64,000 nt of DNA from Anaerolineaceae bacterium. Its GTDB lineage: Bacteria; Chloroflexota; Anaerolineae; Aggregatilineales; Phototrophicaceae. Below the pieces are notes generated by a model. It was not told where the DNA came from and searched no databases. It saw nothing but the letters and a program-made list of their open reading frames with translations. The stretch covers positions 1 through 64,000 of the forward strand of contig JAPPOB010000001.1 in assembly GCA_028818375.1 (NCBI GenBank), read 5' to 3'. The position numbers and the translations under genes are program-made. Positions 49,036-57,784 of the stretch are shown here, piece after piece; positions within the stretch are counted from its first letter, which is position 1; each line of letters opens with the position of its first letter.

Positions 49036-50067
49036 TCAGGCATGAACGTCGACCGGCATCTTGCGCGCGGCGCTGTCGATGGCGGCGTGAACCATCGCGA
49101 GGCTGTGGATATTGTCGCTGGCGACGGTCTCCACGCTGCCGCCCTCACGAACCGCGCGCAGAAAGTCGCGGATCAGGCCGCCATGGCCGCCGGTCTGCTC
49201 CGGCGGCACGGCGATTTCAGGCAGGGCGACGTCGGCCAGGGGGCGCATGAAGCCTTCATCACCGCGGGTCACCTGGGCGCGGAAGACCGCCGCGCCATCC
49301 CAGGTGACGCTGCCGCGCGTGCCAACGATGCGCCAGTCGCACTCCCATGACGTATGCAGACCTTCGCTGCACCAGCTGCCGCGGTACGTATAGACGATGT
49401 CGCCGCTCATCTGGAAGATGGCCACGGCCGAGGCGTCGCCTTCGTACCAGGAGCCGGCCGGATTCCATTCGTGGCAGTAGACCGACTGCGCTTCCGTCGC
49501 CGTGAGGTAACGGGCGGCGTCGAAGGTGTGAATGGCCATGTCCGCCAGCAGGACGTGCGGCATGCTGTCGCGGAAGCCGCCAAAGTGGGCGCCAATGTAG
49601 AAATCGCTGTTAACGGTGGTCAACTGACCGAGGACGCCGCTGGCGAGAAAAGCCCGCAGGCGGCGAATGTTGCTGTTGTAGCGACGATTCTGGATGACGG
49701 CAAAGAGGCGGCCGGTCGCCTCCGCCGCCTCGACCATCCGGCGCGCCTCCTCCATGTTGTTCGCCAGCGGTTTCTCGCCGAGGACGTGCGCGCCATGCGC
49801 CAGCGCCGTCAGTGTGACGTCATGATGGGCTTCCGGCACGGTGCAGTTGAAGACGACGTCCGGCCGCACGCGCCCCAGGGTGGCAGCCAAATCATCGCTG
49901 ACGGTCGCGGCCGCAGCGTTCCAGGCGGCAGCGCTCTTGCGCGCGGCCGTAAGGTCGAGGTCGACGAAACCCGCCATCGTCAGACCCTCCAGGCCGGCCG
50001 CCCCGCGTCGCCAGCTGTCGCTGATGCTGCCGCAGCCGACCAGTACGCATTTCAGTTCGGAATTCAT
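49036..50067 (-). CDS. Gfo/Idh/MocA family NAD(P)-dependent oxidoreductase
   Basis: A 343-residue sugar or inositol dehydrogenase-type enzyme. The N-terminal Rossmann domain has 'VLVGCGSISDSW', and the conserved lysine motif is 'GEKPLANNMEEA'. The C-terminal alpha/beta substrate domain carries 'DMAIHTFDAARYL' with its conserved Asp and His, and ends with 'SLAMVHAAIDSA'. Members oxidise or reduce hydroxyl groups of sugars and cyclitols. The start is the ATG after GAGGTCCCGC; the longer frame adds 39 residues that run into the divergent exporter promoter. The substrate is unknown; no carbohydrate cluster surrounds it. Confidence 0.9.
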   Translation of the reverse strand: MNSELKCVLVGCGSISDSWRRGAAGLEGLTMAGFVDLDLTAARKSAAAWNAAAATVSDDLAATLGRVRPDVVFNCTVPEAHHDVTLTALAHGAHVLGEKPLANNMEEARRMVEAAEATGRLFAVIQNRRYNSNIRRLRAFLASGVLGQLTTVNSDFYIGAHFGGFRDSMPHVLLADMAIHTFDAARYLTATEAQSVYCHEWNPAGSWYEGDASAVAIFQMSGDIVYTYRGSWCSEGLHTSWECDWRIVGTRGSVTWDGAAVFRAQVTRGDEGFMRPLADVALPEIAVPPEQTGGHGGLIRDFLRAVREGGSVETVASDNIHSLAMVHAAIDSAARKMPVDVHA

Positions 50068-50126
50068 TGCGGGACCTCGCGTCAGGCTGCGCATGATACA
50101 CGAGGCCCCGTCAGGCGGCAATGCGC

Positions 50127-50155
50127 TGGACTGGCCTCTCGCGCCTGGTGTATGC
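50127..50155 (+). promoter_or_regulatory. Candidate promoter of the ABC exporter-pth unit
   Basis: TGGACT (50127-50132), 17 bases, then TATGCT (50150-50155), 27 bases before the chosen exporter ATG. Both boxes match consensus at four positions. Confidence 0.45.
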
Positions 50156-50182
50156 TGAATGGCAGAAGAGGGGTTGAAAGAC

Positions 50183-52144
50183 ATGGGTTTTCGCGGCGGC
50201 GGCTACTGGCGCCTCATGCGCAACGTGGAGGAGCATCGGCCCGACGTGACCTGGGCGCTGCTGCGTCGTGTGCTGGGTTACGCCTGGCCCTGGCGCTGGC
50301 GTCTGCTGCTGATGCTACTGACCATCCTGCTCACGGCAGGGCTGGGGTTGCTGACCCCGCTCATCTTTCGCGATTTGATCGACGAGGCGCTGCCATCCCG
50401 CGACGTGCAGCAACTGCACCTCCTGTCGCTGTTGCTCATCGCCGTGCCGCTGGCCATTGGCGCCCTGCGATTGTGGCAGCGCAAACTCAGCGCCGAAGTC
50501 GCCGAGGAACTGATTTTCGAATTGCGGGTGAAATTGTTCGAGCATTTGCAACGCATGTCACTGCGCTTCTTCACCCATACCCAGACCGGCGAGCTGATGA
50601 GCCGCCTCAACAACGACGTCATCGGCGCGCAAACGGCCATCAGCAACACTATCGTCGATCTGTTGTCCAATTTTGTAACGGCCGTAGCGACATTGGCTGT
50701 CATGCTCACCCTGGAGTGGCGGCTGACCCTGCTGGGTGTGGCCGTGTTGCCGCTATTTGCCCTGGTGGCGCGACGAATCGCCAGGCGGCTGCGCGAGATC
50801 GCCAGACGCCAGATGAACCAGAACGCCAGCATGAACGCCACGATCAATGAGACCCTGAATATCAGTGGCGCCCTGCTCGTCAAACTCTTCGGACGCATCG
50901 ACAACGAAATCGAGCGCTTTGGTGAACGCGCCGGCGCACTGCGTGAAACTGGCGTGGAACAGGCCGTGACCAGCGGGCAGTTTTTTATACTCATCGGTCT
51001 GGTGAGCGCCATCGGGACGGCGCTGGTCTACTGGGTAGGCGGCCTGCTGGTCATTGAGGAAGTGTTCACGATCGGCACCATCGTGGCCTTCAGCGTCTAC
51101 CTGACCCAACTCTACGGTCCGCTCCAGATGTTGACCAATGCGCCGGTCGCTTTCGCCCAGTCGATGGTCAGCTTCGAACGGGTCTTCGAAGTGCTTGATC
51201 TGCCGTTGGAGATTGCCGAGCGCGAAAACCCGATTGAAATCCACCGTCCCCGCGGTGAGTTGACTTTTGAAAACGTAAGTTTTGGCTACCGCGAGAGCGG
51301 CAGCAGCTTGCTCAGGGACGTTATGCGGCACGGGCGTATGGAAGATTTCGCCGTGTTTTCCGGCGTTTCGCAGCGCGAGGAACGACTGAAGCGATCTCGC
51401 AACAATGCCGGGTCCGGCAACAGTCAGGCGCGCGAAAATGCCCTTGAAGACATCAGTTTCACCATGGAGCCGGGCCAGCTGGTGGCCCTGGTGGGGCCCA
51501 GCGGTGCGGGCAAATCCACCATGACCTGGCTCATTCCGCGTCTCTATGATCCGGACCAGGGGCGCATCCTTGTCGATGGCAAGGATTTGCGTGACGTAAC
51601 GCTGAAGTCCCTTGTGCGTCAAATCGGCATGGTGACCCAGGAGACCTACCTGTTTCACGACAGCATTCGCAGCAACCTGCGTTATGCCAGACTGGATGCC
51701 AGCGAAGAAGACATGAAAGCCGCCTGTCGCGCAGCAAACATCCACAACTTCATCGTTGATCTTGAAAAGGGTTATGACACCCTGGTGGGCGAGCGGGGTT
51801 ATCGCCTCAGTGGCGGCGAAAAGCAGCGAATCGCCATCGCGCGGGTCATTCTGAAGGACCCGCGCATCCTGGTGCTCGACGAGGCCACCAGTCACCTGGA
51901 CAGCCAGTCCGAGGCACTGATTCAGGAAGCGTTGAAGACCGTCATGCGGGGCCGCACCTCGCTGGTGATTGCGCACCGGCTCAGCACTATTCTGGCGGCC
52001 GACCTGATCCTGGTGCTGGATCGCGGCCGGGTCGTGGAGCGCGGCACGCACGGCAGCCTGCTGGCCGCAGGCGGCCTCTACCGCCAACTCTACGAGACCC
52101 AGTTTCGCCCGGAAGTCGAAACCCTCCCCGGCAGGTCAGTGTGA
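50183..52144 (+). CDS. ABC exporter, fused permease and ATPase (type IV half-transporter)
   Basis: A 653-residue half-transporter that would work as a dimer. Six helices occupy about 30-315 ('LNNDVIGAQTAISNTIVDLL' is the family coupling region). The nucleotide-binding domain has A-loop 'VSFGY', Walker A GPSGAGKST, Q-loop 'VTQETYLFHDS', signature LSGGEKQR, Walker B 'RILVLDEATSHLD' and the H-loop 'IAHRLS'. Unusually, about 49 polar residues (371-419) are inserted between the A-loop and the strand leading to Walker A. The ATG with a GAGGGG site is chosen over one 24 bases upstream. It is coupled to pth by a GTGA overlap. The exported substrate is unknown. Confidence 0.93.
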   Translation: MGFRGGGYWRLMRNVEEHRPDVTWALLRRVLGYAWPWRWRLLLMLLTILLTAGLGLLTPLIFRDLIDEALPSRDVQQLHLLSLLLIAVPLAIGALRLWQRKLSAEVAEELIFELRVKLFEHLQRMSLRFFTHTQTGELMSRLNNDVIGAQTAISNTIVDLLSNFVTAVATLAVMLTLEWRLTLLGVAVLPLFALVARRIARRLREIARRQMNQNASMNATINETLNISGALLVKLFGRIDNEIERFGERAGALRETGVEQAVTSGQFFILIGLVSAIGTALVYWVGGLLVIEEVFTIGTIVAFSVYLTQLYGPLQMLTNAPVAFAQSMVSFERVFEVLDLPLEIAERENPIEIHRPRGELTFENVSFGYRESGSSLLRDVMRHGRMEDFAVFSGVSQREERLKRSRNNAGSGNSQARENALEDISFTMEPGQLVALVGPSGAGKSTMTWLIPRLYDPDQGRILVDGKDLRDVTLKSLVRQIGMVTQETYLFHDSIRSNLRYARLDASEEDMKAACRAANIHNFIVDLEKGYDTLVGERGYRLSGGEKQRIAIARVILKDPRILVLDEATSHLDSQSEALIQEALKTVMRGRTSLVIAHRLSTILAADLILVLDRGRVVERGTHGSLLAAGGLYRQLYETQFRPEVETLPGRSV

Positions 52145-53202
52145 GCGACCGTTGGCTGATCGTCGGTCTGGGCAACCCGGGCCGCAGGTACGAGCGGACG
52201 CGTCACAACGTCGGCTGGTTTGTGCTTGACGAACTGGCGCGACGACATGCCCTGCAGTTCAGTGTCAGCGCCCATGGCGCGCGTCTGGCGGAAGGCAGGA
52301 TTCGGGGTCACGCTGTCATTCTGGCCAAACCCCAGGGATACATGAACCGCAGCGGCCAGCCGACAGGCAGTTTGCTGCGCTACTGGCGCATTGAAACGGA
52401 GCGTTTGCTGGTCGTGCTTGACGATCTTGACCAGCCGGCAGGGGCCTTGCGCATCCGACCCACCGGAGGTGCGGGCGGGCAACGAGGACTGCAGGACATC
52501 ATCGATCGGTTGGGCACACGCGATTTCAGTCGGCTGCGCCTGGGGATCGGGCGTCCACCCGGTCGCATGGAGCCGCGCGCCTGGGTGTTGAAACCCCTGC
52601 GTGGCGATGATCTGATCAAGGCGCAGGAGATGGTGGGGCGGGCCGCCGACGCGGTGGAGACCTGGCTGCAATCGGGAACCGAAGCTGCCATGATCCGACA
52701 CAATGGCGACGGTACTCGGGCGCTCGCGCGAAGGCATCGCGAGTCCCCTGAAGAGAGCCTGGAGCGCTGGCAACGCGCGCAGGAACTCAACCCCGGGGAC
52801 CCCGGCCCGCCGGAACGAATCGGCCGCACACTCTTGCGTTTGAATCGCGCGCAGGAGGCGGCCGACTGGATGCTGCGCGCGGCGGCCCTGCACGACGAAG
52901 GCGGGGACTCAGATCGATCGCTCCGGTTACAGGAACAGGCCCTGAAGCTGGATCCTTCGCGGGTGGAAGCGCAGCGGCTACTGGCGGCGCAGTGGCTGGC
53001 GCTGGGCAACCCGCGGGTGGCAGCGAGGCGACTGTGGACGCTGGCGCAGTGGCTGGCACGGCAGGCGCGATCCGACGAAGCCCTGTCCGTGCTGGACGAT
53101 TTACTGGAATTGAATGGCAGCCACGGCCCTGCTGCCAGGCTGCGCGCTCAGTTGCGGGGGGTGGCCGTCGCCAGGGATTCGGCTCAGACCAGCGAACGAT
53201 AG
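52141..53202 (+). CDS. pth: Peptidyl-tRNA hydrolase with C-terminal TPR-like extension
   Basis: A 353-residue fusion. Residues 1-188 are Pth, which recycles peptidyl-tRNA dropped by ribosomes: Asn12 in 'GLGNPG', catalytic His22 in 'TRHNVGW', 'GYMNRSG' (Asn69) and the Asp of 'VVLDDLD' are present. The 'GGHNG' loop reads GGQRG, so the usual His-Asn pair is Gln114-Arg115. Residues from about 200 to 345 form at least three TPR-like helical repeats ('ESLERWQRAQELNPGD', 'RLQEQALKLDPSRVEAQRLL', 'EALSVLDDLLELNGSH'). Ordinary Pth ends near 190-200. The start is GTG overlapping the exporter stop. The last 19 bases overlap the convergent nucleoside hydrolase gene. Confidence 0.93.
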   Translation: MSDRWLIVGLGNPGRRYERTRHNVGWFVLDELARRHALQFSVSAHGARLAEGRIRGHAVILAKPQGYMNRSGQPTGSLLRYWRIETERLLVVLDDLDQPAGALRIRPTGGAGGQRGLQDIIDRLGTRDFSRLRLGIGRPPGRMEPRAWVLKPLRGDDLIKAQEMVGRAADAVETWLQSGTEAAMIRHNGDGTRALARRHRESPEESLERWQRAQELNPGDPGPPERIGRTLLRLNRAQEAADWMLRAAALHDEGGDSDRSLRLQEQALKLDPSRVEAQRLLAAQWLALGNPRVAARRLWTLAQWLARQARSDEALSVLDDLLELNGSHGPAARLRAQLRGVAVARDSAQTSER

Positions 53203-54146
53203 AGCATTTGCTTCCAGCGCGGCACATCGATTTCCAGGCAGACCGTCACGTTGGCGGCCAGCGCCTGTGCCCAGGTTTGCCTGTTGCGCACGTCCCCGGC
53301 GTTGTCGAGCTGGTCGATAATGGTCATGCCGCGGGTCAACTCGCTTTGCGTCTCGATTTCCACGGCGTGGCGGCTGCTGCGGGTGCAGATGTCCGGTTCC
53401 AGCGCAATGGCCATGGCTACCGGGTCCGGCAGGTCGAGATTGTCTTCGCCGGACTGAATCTGAATGGCTTCCATGGCGCTGCGGTTGCAGTCGATGCTGA
53501 AATGCGCCAGCGGCGTATCCAGACTGCGTACGTGGGCGATGTCCTCCCGGGAAAGGGCCGCGTCAAAGCGACTTAGCTCCCAGCCTGCCATCTCGACGGG
53601 CAGGCCGGACAGAAAGACCATGCGGGCGGCTTCGGGGTCGTGCCAGACGTTAAATTCGGCGGCGGGCGATACATTGCCGACCGACCAGGCCGTGCCCCCC
53701 ATCACCACGCAGCGACTGACCATGCTGACGATCTCCGGCGCGCGCGCCAGGGCCAGGGCGACGTTGGTCAGCGGACCAAGGGTGACCAGCACGATGCCCG
53801 GGTTGTCACGAATTGTGTTGACCAGGGCATCGACGGCGTGGCCCTCGGCCGCCTGGCCGCGCGGCGGCGGATAGTTCATGTTGCCCATGCCGTCAAGGCC
53901 ATGGAACCAGTCCGCCCGCGCATTGGAACGCAGCAGGGGCTGGTCGGCGCCGGCATAAACGGGCACGTCGTCGCGCCCGCAAAACTCCATCGTGGTGAGC
54001 GCATTGCGCACACCCTGCGCCACGTCCACGTTGCCGGAGACGATGGTCAACGCGCGGATGTCCACGTCCGGGGCCCGCAGGGCCATGATCAGGGCCACGG
54101 CGTCATCCGAAGCGGTGTCAGTGTCGATCAAAAAGCTGCGGGTCAT
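53184..54146 (-). CDS. Inosine-uridine preferring nucleoside hydrolase family protein
   Basis: A 320-residue IU-NH enzyme that splits ribonucleosides into base and ribose. The N-terminal calcium-binding motif is 'IDTDTASDDAVAL', the central 'VTLGPLTNVALAL' strand is present, and 'GNVSPAAEFNVWHDPEAA' supplies the conserved Asn and the metal-site Asp-Pro-Glu segment. Length is typical. The ribosome site is AGGAG. Base preference cannot be predicted. It overlaps the end of pth convergently by 19 bases. Confidence 0.94.
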   Translation of the reverse strand: MTRSFLIDTDTASDDAVALIMALRAPDVDIRALTIVSGNVDVAQGVRNALTTMEFCGRDDVPVYAGADQPLLRSNARADWFHGLDGMGNMNYPPPRGQAAEGHAVDALVNTIRDNPGIVLVTLGPLTNVALALARAPEIVSMVSRCVVMGGTAWSVGNVSPAAEFNVWHDPEAARMVFLSGLPVEMAGWELSRFDAALSREDIAHVRSLDTPLAHFSIDCNRSAMEAIQIQSGEDNLDLPDPVAMAIALEPDICTRSSRHAVEIETQSELTRGMTIIDQLDNAGDVRNRQTWAQALAANVTVCLEIDVPRWKQMLYRSLV

Positions 54147-54176
54147 GTCACGCTCCTGAGGGCTCGACGACCTGCT

Positions 54177-54884
54177 TCACAGGTCGCGAATGCTGAAGGT
54201 CACGGAGTCGCTGGCAGGAACGCCATTGATTTCCAGGCGAACGCTCCAGTTGCCGGCGACAAAGGGCAGGTCGCTCTGTTCGATGTAAAACCAGATGCAA
54301 TTGCCGTTTATTGGCGCGCCCGGTCGCCACTCCAGCAGGGATTCGCGTCCCGAGATGACGAAGCGCGCCGCGATCCGCGTGTTGGCCCGAATGTTCCAGG
54401 CCGTCGCGACGACGTAGATGCGCTCGGCGTTGACCCTGAAATCGAATTGCGGTTGAGTGGCGCAGTCATTGTCGCGGACGGAGGCCGCCATCACGATGTC
54501 CGTAAAGCGCGCCTGGCCGGAGAGTTGCAGGGGCAGTTCCGTGGCCACTGCAACGGTCGGGGCGGCGTTCACATTGTCTGGCAGGGGAAAGGGCGTTCCG
54601 GTGGGGCCGCTGATGCTGCCAGGGAAAGGAGTGCCCCTGGCGCTCAGTGTAGCTTCCAGTTCCTGACGTTGGCGGCGGGCGAATTCGACACGGGTGGCCA
54701 TGTAATCGAGCGTGACTTCCAGGCGCTCGGCGCCGACGGTGGCAGTTTGCCGCAGTGCTGAAATCTGGGTCTCAAGGTTGAGTCCACGCGCGACCAGGGT
54801 GAGTTCGACGTTGTTCTGGCGCTGGCAGGCCGTCAGCAGGGACGACGCAAGGAGCAGAAACGGCAGGAAAGCGTGGAGCCGCAC
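54177..54884 (-). CDS. Predicted lipoprotein of unknown function
   Basis: A 235-residue exported lipoprotein with signal peptide and lipobox LLTAC (about residue 20). After a short coiled-coil-like segment (about 35-85) and a Pro/Gly/Thr-rich linker comes a beta-rich domain (about 130-235) with two Cys and 'WNIRANTRIAARFVISG' and 'IWFYIEQSDLPFVAGNWSV', which looks like a secreted beta sandwich. The start is GTG, preceded by a strong GGAGG site; the frame extends 30 codons into the tmRNA gene. No enzymatic motif is seen. Confidence 0.72.
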   Translation of the reverse strand: MRLHAFLPFLLLASSLLTACQRQNNVELTLVARGLNLETQISALRQTATVGAERLEVTLDYMATRVEFARRQRQELEATLSARGTPFPGSISGPTGTPFPLPDNVNAAPTVAVATELPLQLSGQARFTDIVMAASVRDNDCATQPQFDFRVNAERIYVVATAWNIRANTRIAARFVISGRESLLEWRPGAPINGNCIWFYIEQSDLPFVAGNWSVRLEINGVPASDSVTFSIRDL

Positions 54885-54900
54885 GGGACCTCCAGGTACA

Positions 54901-54927
54901 CAAGACCGCCCGAAACGCAGCGGGCGG
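54901..54927 (-). terminator. Terminator-like hairpin after tmRNA
   Basis: CCGCCCG and CGGGCGG form a 7-bp stem with an 8-base loop just after the tmRNA 3' end, followed on the minus strand by TCTTG. The T-tract is short, so termination may be partial and read on into the lipoprotein gene. Confidence 0.5.
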
Positions 54928-54934
54928 CCTGGAG

Positions 54935-55321
54935 TGGAGGTGAGCGGAATCGAACCGCTGTCCAGAAGATTCAACCCTGTGCTTCTACAGGCATAGTTGG
55001 CTCTTCATTCTCGTCTGCGCATTGCCTGGCCAACCCGGTCTTGCGCAGACCAGCCGATCACTCTTTGCCCTCGCCTTATCGGCGTCAACGGGGACGCACT
55101 TCACCTTTGGTGACGCCCGCCGGACCGTCCGGGTGAAGACGGGCGGGGCGAACGGCCAGCCTCGCAAGGCTGGCTACGCTACTCATCGCCTAAGCAGCGA
55201 TGGGCAGCGCGATGGGATTGTAATCGTCGGCAGTTGTATGCCTTGCCCGTTTTAACGCAGTCCCGGGCGCTGCGGCCTGCAACACAGAACCAGCCTCCCC
55301 TGTCGAAGCCATGTCACCCCC
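54935..55321 (-). ncRNA. ssrA: Transfer-messenger RNA (tmRNA)
   Basis: About 387 bases. The 5' end GGGGGTGACATGGCTTCGAC and the 3' T-arm GGTTCGATTCC followed by CACCTCCA form the tRNA-Ala-like end; GGGGGTG pairs with CACCTCC over 7 bp with one G-U. The terminal CCA is not encoded. The tag reading frame (55231 down to 55190) begins with GCC and gives ADDYNPIALPIAA followed by TAG, a usual proteolysis tag ending in Ala-Ala; an alternative resume codon 15 bases earlier would lengthen it. tmRNA with SmpB frees stalled ribosomes and marks the product for degradation. The promoter maps directly upstream. Confidence 0.96.
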
Positions 55322-55330
55322 GTGGCGTTC

Positions 55331-55359
55331 AGAATAACACGGGTTGAACGGGCTGTCCA
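55331..55359 (-). promoter_or_regulatory. ssrA: tmRNA promoter
   Basis: TGGACA, 17 bases, then TATTCT on the minus strand; the expected start falls within a few bases of the tmRNA 5' end. Confidence 0.65.
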
Positions 55360-55367
55360 GCAGGGCA

Positions 55368-56402
55368 TCAGCCCGCGCCCCTGCGGGCGCGCAGGGCGGC
55401 CGTCAGGGCCGGCACGATTTCGTAGAGGTCGCCAACCAGGCCGTAATGCGCCAGGCGAAAGATGGGCGCGTCCGGATCGCGGTTGATGGCGACGATAGTC
55501 TTGCTGCTGCGCATGCCGGCCTGATGCTGAATGGCGCCGGAAATACCGCAGGCGATGTACAGGTCGGGACTGACGACCTTGCCCGTCTGGCCCACCTGAT
55601 GGGCGTAGTCAATGTAGCCCGCGTCCACGGCTGCACGGCTTGCGCCTATCGCTGCCCCCAGCTCGGCTGCCAACGGCGTCAGGGTGTGCTCGAATCCATG
55701 TTGCGCTTTCCATACGGCGCCGTCGGGCGCGTCCGCCGGTGGCTGCGCCGGGTTGGCGGACATGCCGCGCCCGCCGGACACAATGATGGCGGCGTCGCCA
55801 AGGCTGATCTCGCCTGCCGCCGGGGGTGCCTCCACGATATTGGTGACAATGTCGTCTTCGACGAGGACCGGATCCACGGCGTAGACGGGGGTGTCCCCGT
55901 GTTCCCGCGTTGATGCGGCCGGAAAGGCGCGGGCGCGCAGACAGAGGTATTGCGTCTGCGACGGCGACCCCTGGGCGGTCTCCGACAGCTTGCCGGCGTA
56001 AACGGGTCGAGTGACACGCAATGCCCCGTCCGGCTGCGCCGCGATCCCGCTGACTTCGGTCAGCAGGCTTGCGCCGACGTCGGCGGCCGAAGAGGCCAGC
56101 AGCTCCCGCCCACGAATTGTGCCCGGCGCCAGCAAGGCATGGGGACGCCGCTCCCGGACCAGTTGGGTCAGCAGGGCGGCGCAGGGTTCCAGGCGCAGGT
56201 CGGTCAGGGTCTCGTCCTCGCAGACCAGCGCTTCGTCCGCTGCCAGGCTCCCGGCGATTTCCCCTGCGTCCTCGCCAAAGACCAGCGCCACCAAAGGCAG
56301 CTTCAATTCAGCGGCAAGGGTGGCGCCGGCGCCCAGCGTTTCCTGGCTGAGCGGTATGGCGGTACCCGAAAAAGTTTCTGTCCAGACGAAGATGGCGCTC
56401 AC
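55368..56402 (-). CDS. etfA: Electron transfer flavoprotein subunit alpha
   Basis: A 344-residue ETF alpha subunit that holds the FAD. The C-terminal FAD domain is diagnostic: 'GASRAAVDAGYIDYAHQVGQ' leads to 'TGKVVSPDLYIACGISGAIQH' (described in part: GKVVSPDLYIACGISGA) and 'IVAINRDPDAPIF'. The N-terminal domain pairs with EtfB. ETF collects electrons from acyl-CoA dehydrogenases and passes them to the quinone pool. Its ATG overlaps the etfB stop (ATGA). An acyl-CoA dehydrogenase gene lies three genes upstream on the same strand. Confidence 0.96.
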   Translation of the reverse strand: MSAIFVWTETFSGTAIPLSQETLGAGATLAAELKLPLVALVFGEDAGEIAGSLAADEALVCEDETLTDLRLEPCAALLTQLVRERRPHALLAPGTIRGRELLASSAADVGASLLTEVSGIAAQPDGALRVTRPVYAGKLSETAQGSPSQTQYLCLRARAFPAASTREHGDTPVYAVDPVLVEDDIVTNIVEAPPAAGEISLGDAAIIVSGGRGMSANPAQPPADAPDGAVWKAQHGFEHTLTPLAAELGAAIGASRAAVDAGYIDYAHQVGQTGKVVSPDLYIACGISGAIQHQAGMRSSKTIVAINRDPDAPIFRLAHYGLVGDLYEIVPALTAALRARRGAG

Positions 56403-57178
56403 AGGACCTGCTCCTTCTCAAGGCGCTCGATCAGCGCGCCGGCTTGCTCCGCCGGCGAGCCAGACAGTAGTTCGGCTTCTGCCAGTCGTTGGGGCGGCTC
56501 CTCCAGTTTGAGTCGCTGTGTCAGCGGCTTCGGCAACGTAACCTCCAGGTCTGCCAGGGACCAGAGCGGAATGCTTGCGCGGGAAGCGCGGCGAATGCCC
56601 ATGAATGAGGGATAACGGGGTTCGTTGATGTCCTTCAGCACGCTGATGACGGCCGGAAGCCGGCAGTCGAGCACTTGTCTTCCCTGTTCCAGCGAGCGTT
56701 CCACACGTAGCCTGCCGCCCGCGGCATCGAGCTCAAGAATGCGTGAAACAGCGCCGATGAAGGGCCAGCCAAGGTATCTGGCCGTCTGAATTTGGTGCTG
56801 GTCGCTGCCTGTGTCCACGGCTTCCTTGCCGAAGATCACGAGGTCGATGTCGTCAAGCCGACGGACAGCCGCTGCCGCCACGGTCGCCCAGCCGATGCTG
56901 TCGGTCGTCGCCAGCGCCGGGTCATCCATGCGCAGGGCTTCGTTGGCACCCATGGCCAGGGCCTGACGCAGGGCCTCCTCATGCACTTCCGGGCCAATGG
57001 CGATAACCGTGGCTGTTCCTCCCTGGCCCTCGGCCTGAGCGATGCTCTCTTCCAGCGAGTATTCGTCCCAGGGATTGACGACCATGGCGGCGTCTCCCTG
57101 GCTGACAGAACCGTCGGCGTCGACGGTCAGCCGCGCCGCCGTGTCCGGCGTACTGCGGGTGAAAGTGACGATGTGCAA
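56399..57178 (-). CDS. etfB: Electron transfer flavoprotein subunit beta
   Basis: A 259-residue ETF beta subunit. It shows 'VVNPWDEYSLEESIAQAE', 'VIFGKEAVDTGSDQHQIQ' and 'LPAVISVLKDINEPRYPSFMGI', the usual AMP-binding and recognition-loop regions. The start is TTG with an exact AGGAGGTG ribosome site nine bases before. Gene order etfB-etfA is standard; they overlap by four bases. Confidence 0.96.
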   Translation of the reverse strand: MHIVTFTRSTPDTAARLTVDADGSVSQGDAAMVVNPWDEYSLEESIAQAEGQGGTATVIAIGPEVHEEALRQALAMGANEALRMDDPALATTDSIGWATVAAAAVRRLDDIDLVIFGKEAVDTGSDQHQIQTARYLGWPFIGAVSRILELDAAGGRLRVERSLEQGRQVLDCRLPAVISVLKDINEPRYPSFMGIRRASRASIPLWSLADLEVTLPKPLTQRLKLEEPPQRLAEAELLSGSPAEQAGALIERLEKEQVL

Positions 57179-57253
57179 GGACGCACCTCCTGTTTCGTGG
57201 TTGCTGCCAGTTTAACGCGAGCGGCTTGCAAGCTGAAGCACTGTTCCAGAGTG

Positions 57254-57784
57254 TCAATCGTTCATTCGTGCGTGCAGGTCTCTGCGCACGGCAAGCAAAT
57301 TGGCGCCATCCAGCAGGGCGCCGGAGAGATTGGCGCCGCGCAAGTCCGCCCGCCACAGGTTTGCGGCGCGCAAGTCGGCATTGCGCAGGTCCGCGCCGCG
57401 CAAATCTGCGGCCGCCAGATGGGCGTGGCGCAATTCCGACCTTCGCAAACTGGCGCCGATCAGCACGGCGTCGCAAAGGTTGGCATGCAACAGGCAGGCC
57501 TCGTCGAGAATGGCGTTGGACAGATCGGCTGCGTGAAAATAAGCGCCATCCAGACGGGCGGCGCGGAGGACTATGCCCTGCAGGCTGGCGCGAGCCAGAC
57601 GCGCCTGCTGCCACTGCGCGTCCTGGATGGCGAGGCCGCAGAGCGTGCCATCCTGCGTCCAGCCTCTGGCCTGCATGCGCCGCAGGGCCTGAAGCGCGGC
57701 GGCGTTGTCAGGGCCCTGCAGGTCCCTGAGCGTGGCTTGCCTGCCGCGCAGCAGGCGATCCAGCGGTTCGCGCAGCGCTTTCAT
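57254..57784 (-). CDS. Pentapeptide-repeat protein
   Basis: A 176-residue protein. After a helical N-terminus (about 1-50) come about twenty A(D/N)Lxx repeats ('AAADLRGADLRNADLRAANL', 'WRADLRGANLSGALLDGANL'), which fold as a right-handed four-sided beta helix. Some family members mimic DNA and protect gyrase, but most have unknown roles. Translation is coupled to the upstream SGNH-like gene by an ATGA overlap. It is followed after 75 bases by etfB. Confidence 0.88.
   Translation of the reverse strand: MKALREPLDRLLRGRQATLRDLQGPDNAAALQALRRMQARGWTQDGTLCGLAIQDAQWQQARLARASLQGIVLRAARLDGAYFHAADLSNAILDEACLLHANLCDAVLIGASLRRSELRHAHLAAADLRGADLRNADLRAANLWRADLRGANLSGALLDGANLLAVRRDLHARMND

Noticed and set aside
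49354..50850. A 498-codon plus-strand open frame covering the oxidoreductase and the start of the exporter.
   Set aside because: It is out of frame with the exporter and antisense to a clear Gfo/Idh/MocA gene.
52490..52506. Possible inactivation of Pth because the HN loop reads QR.
   Set aside because: The catalytic His22, Asn12, Asn69 and Asp are kept, and this loop may vary in active homologues, so I report the change but do not call the gene inactive.
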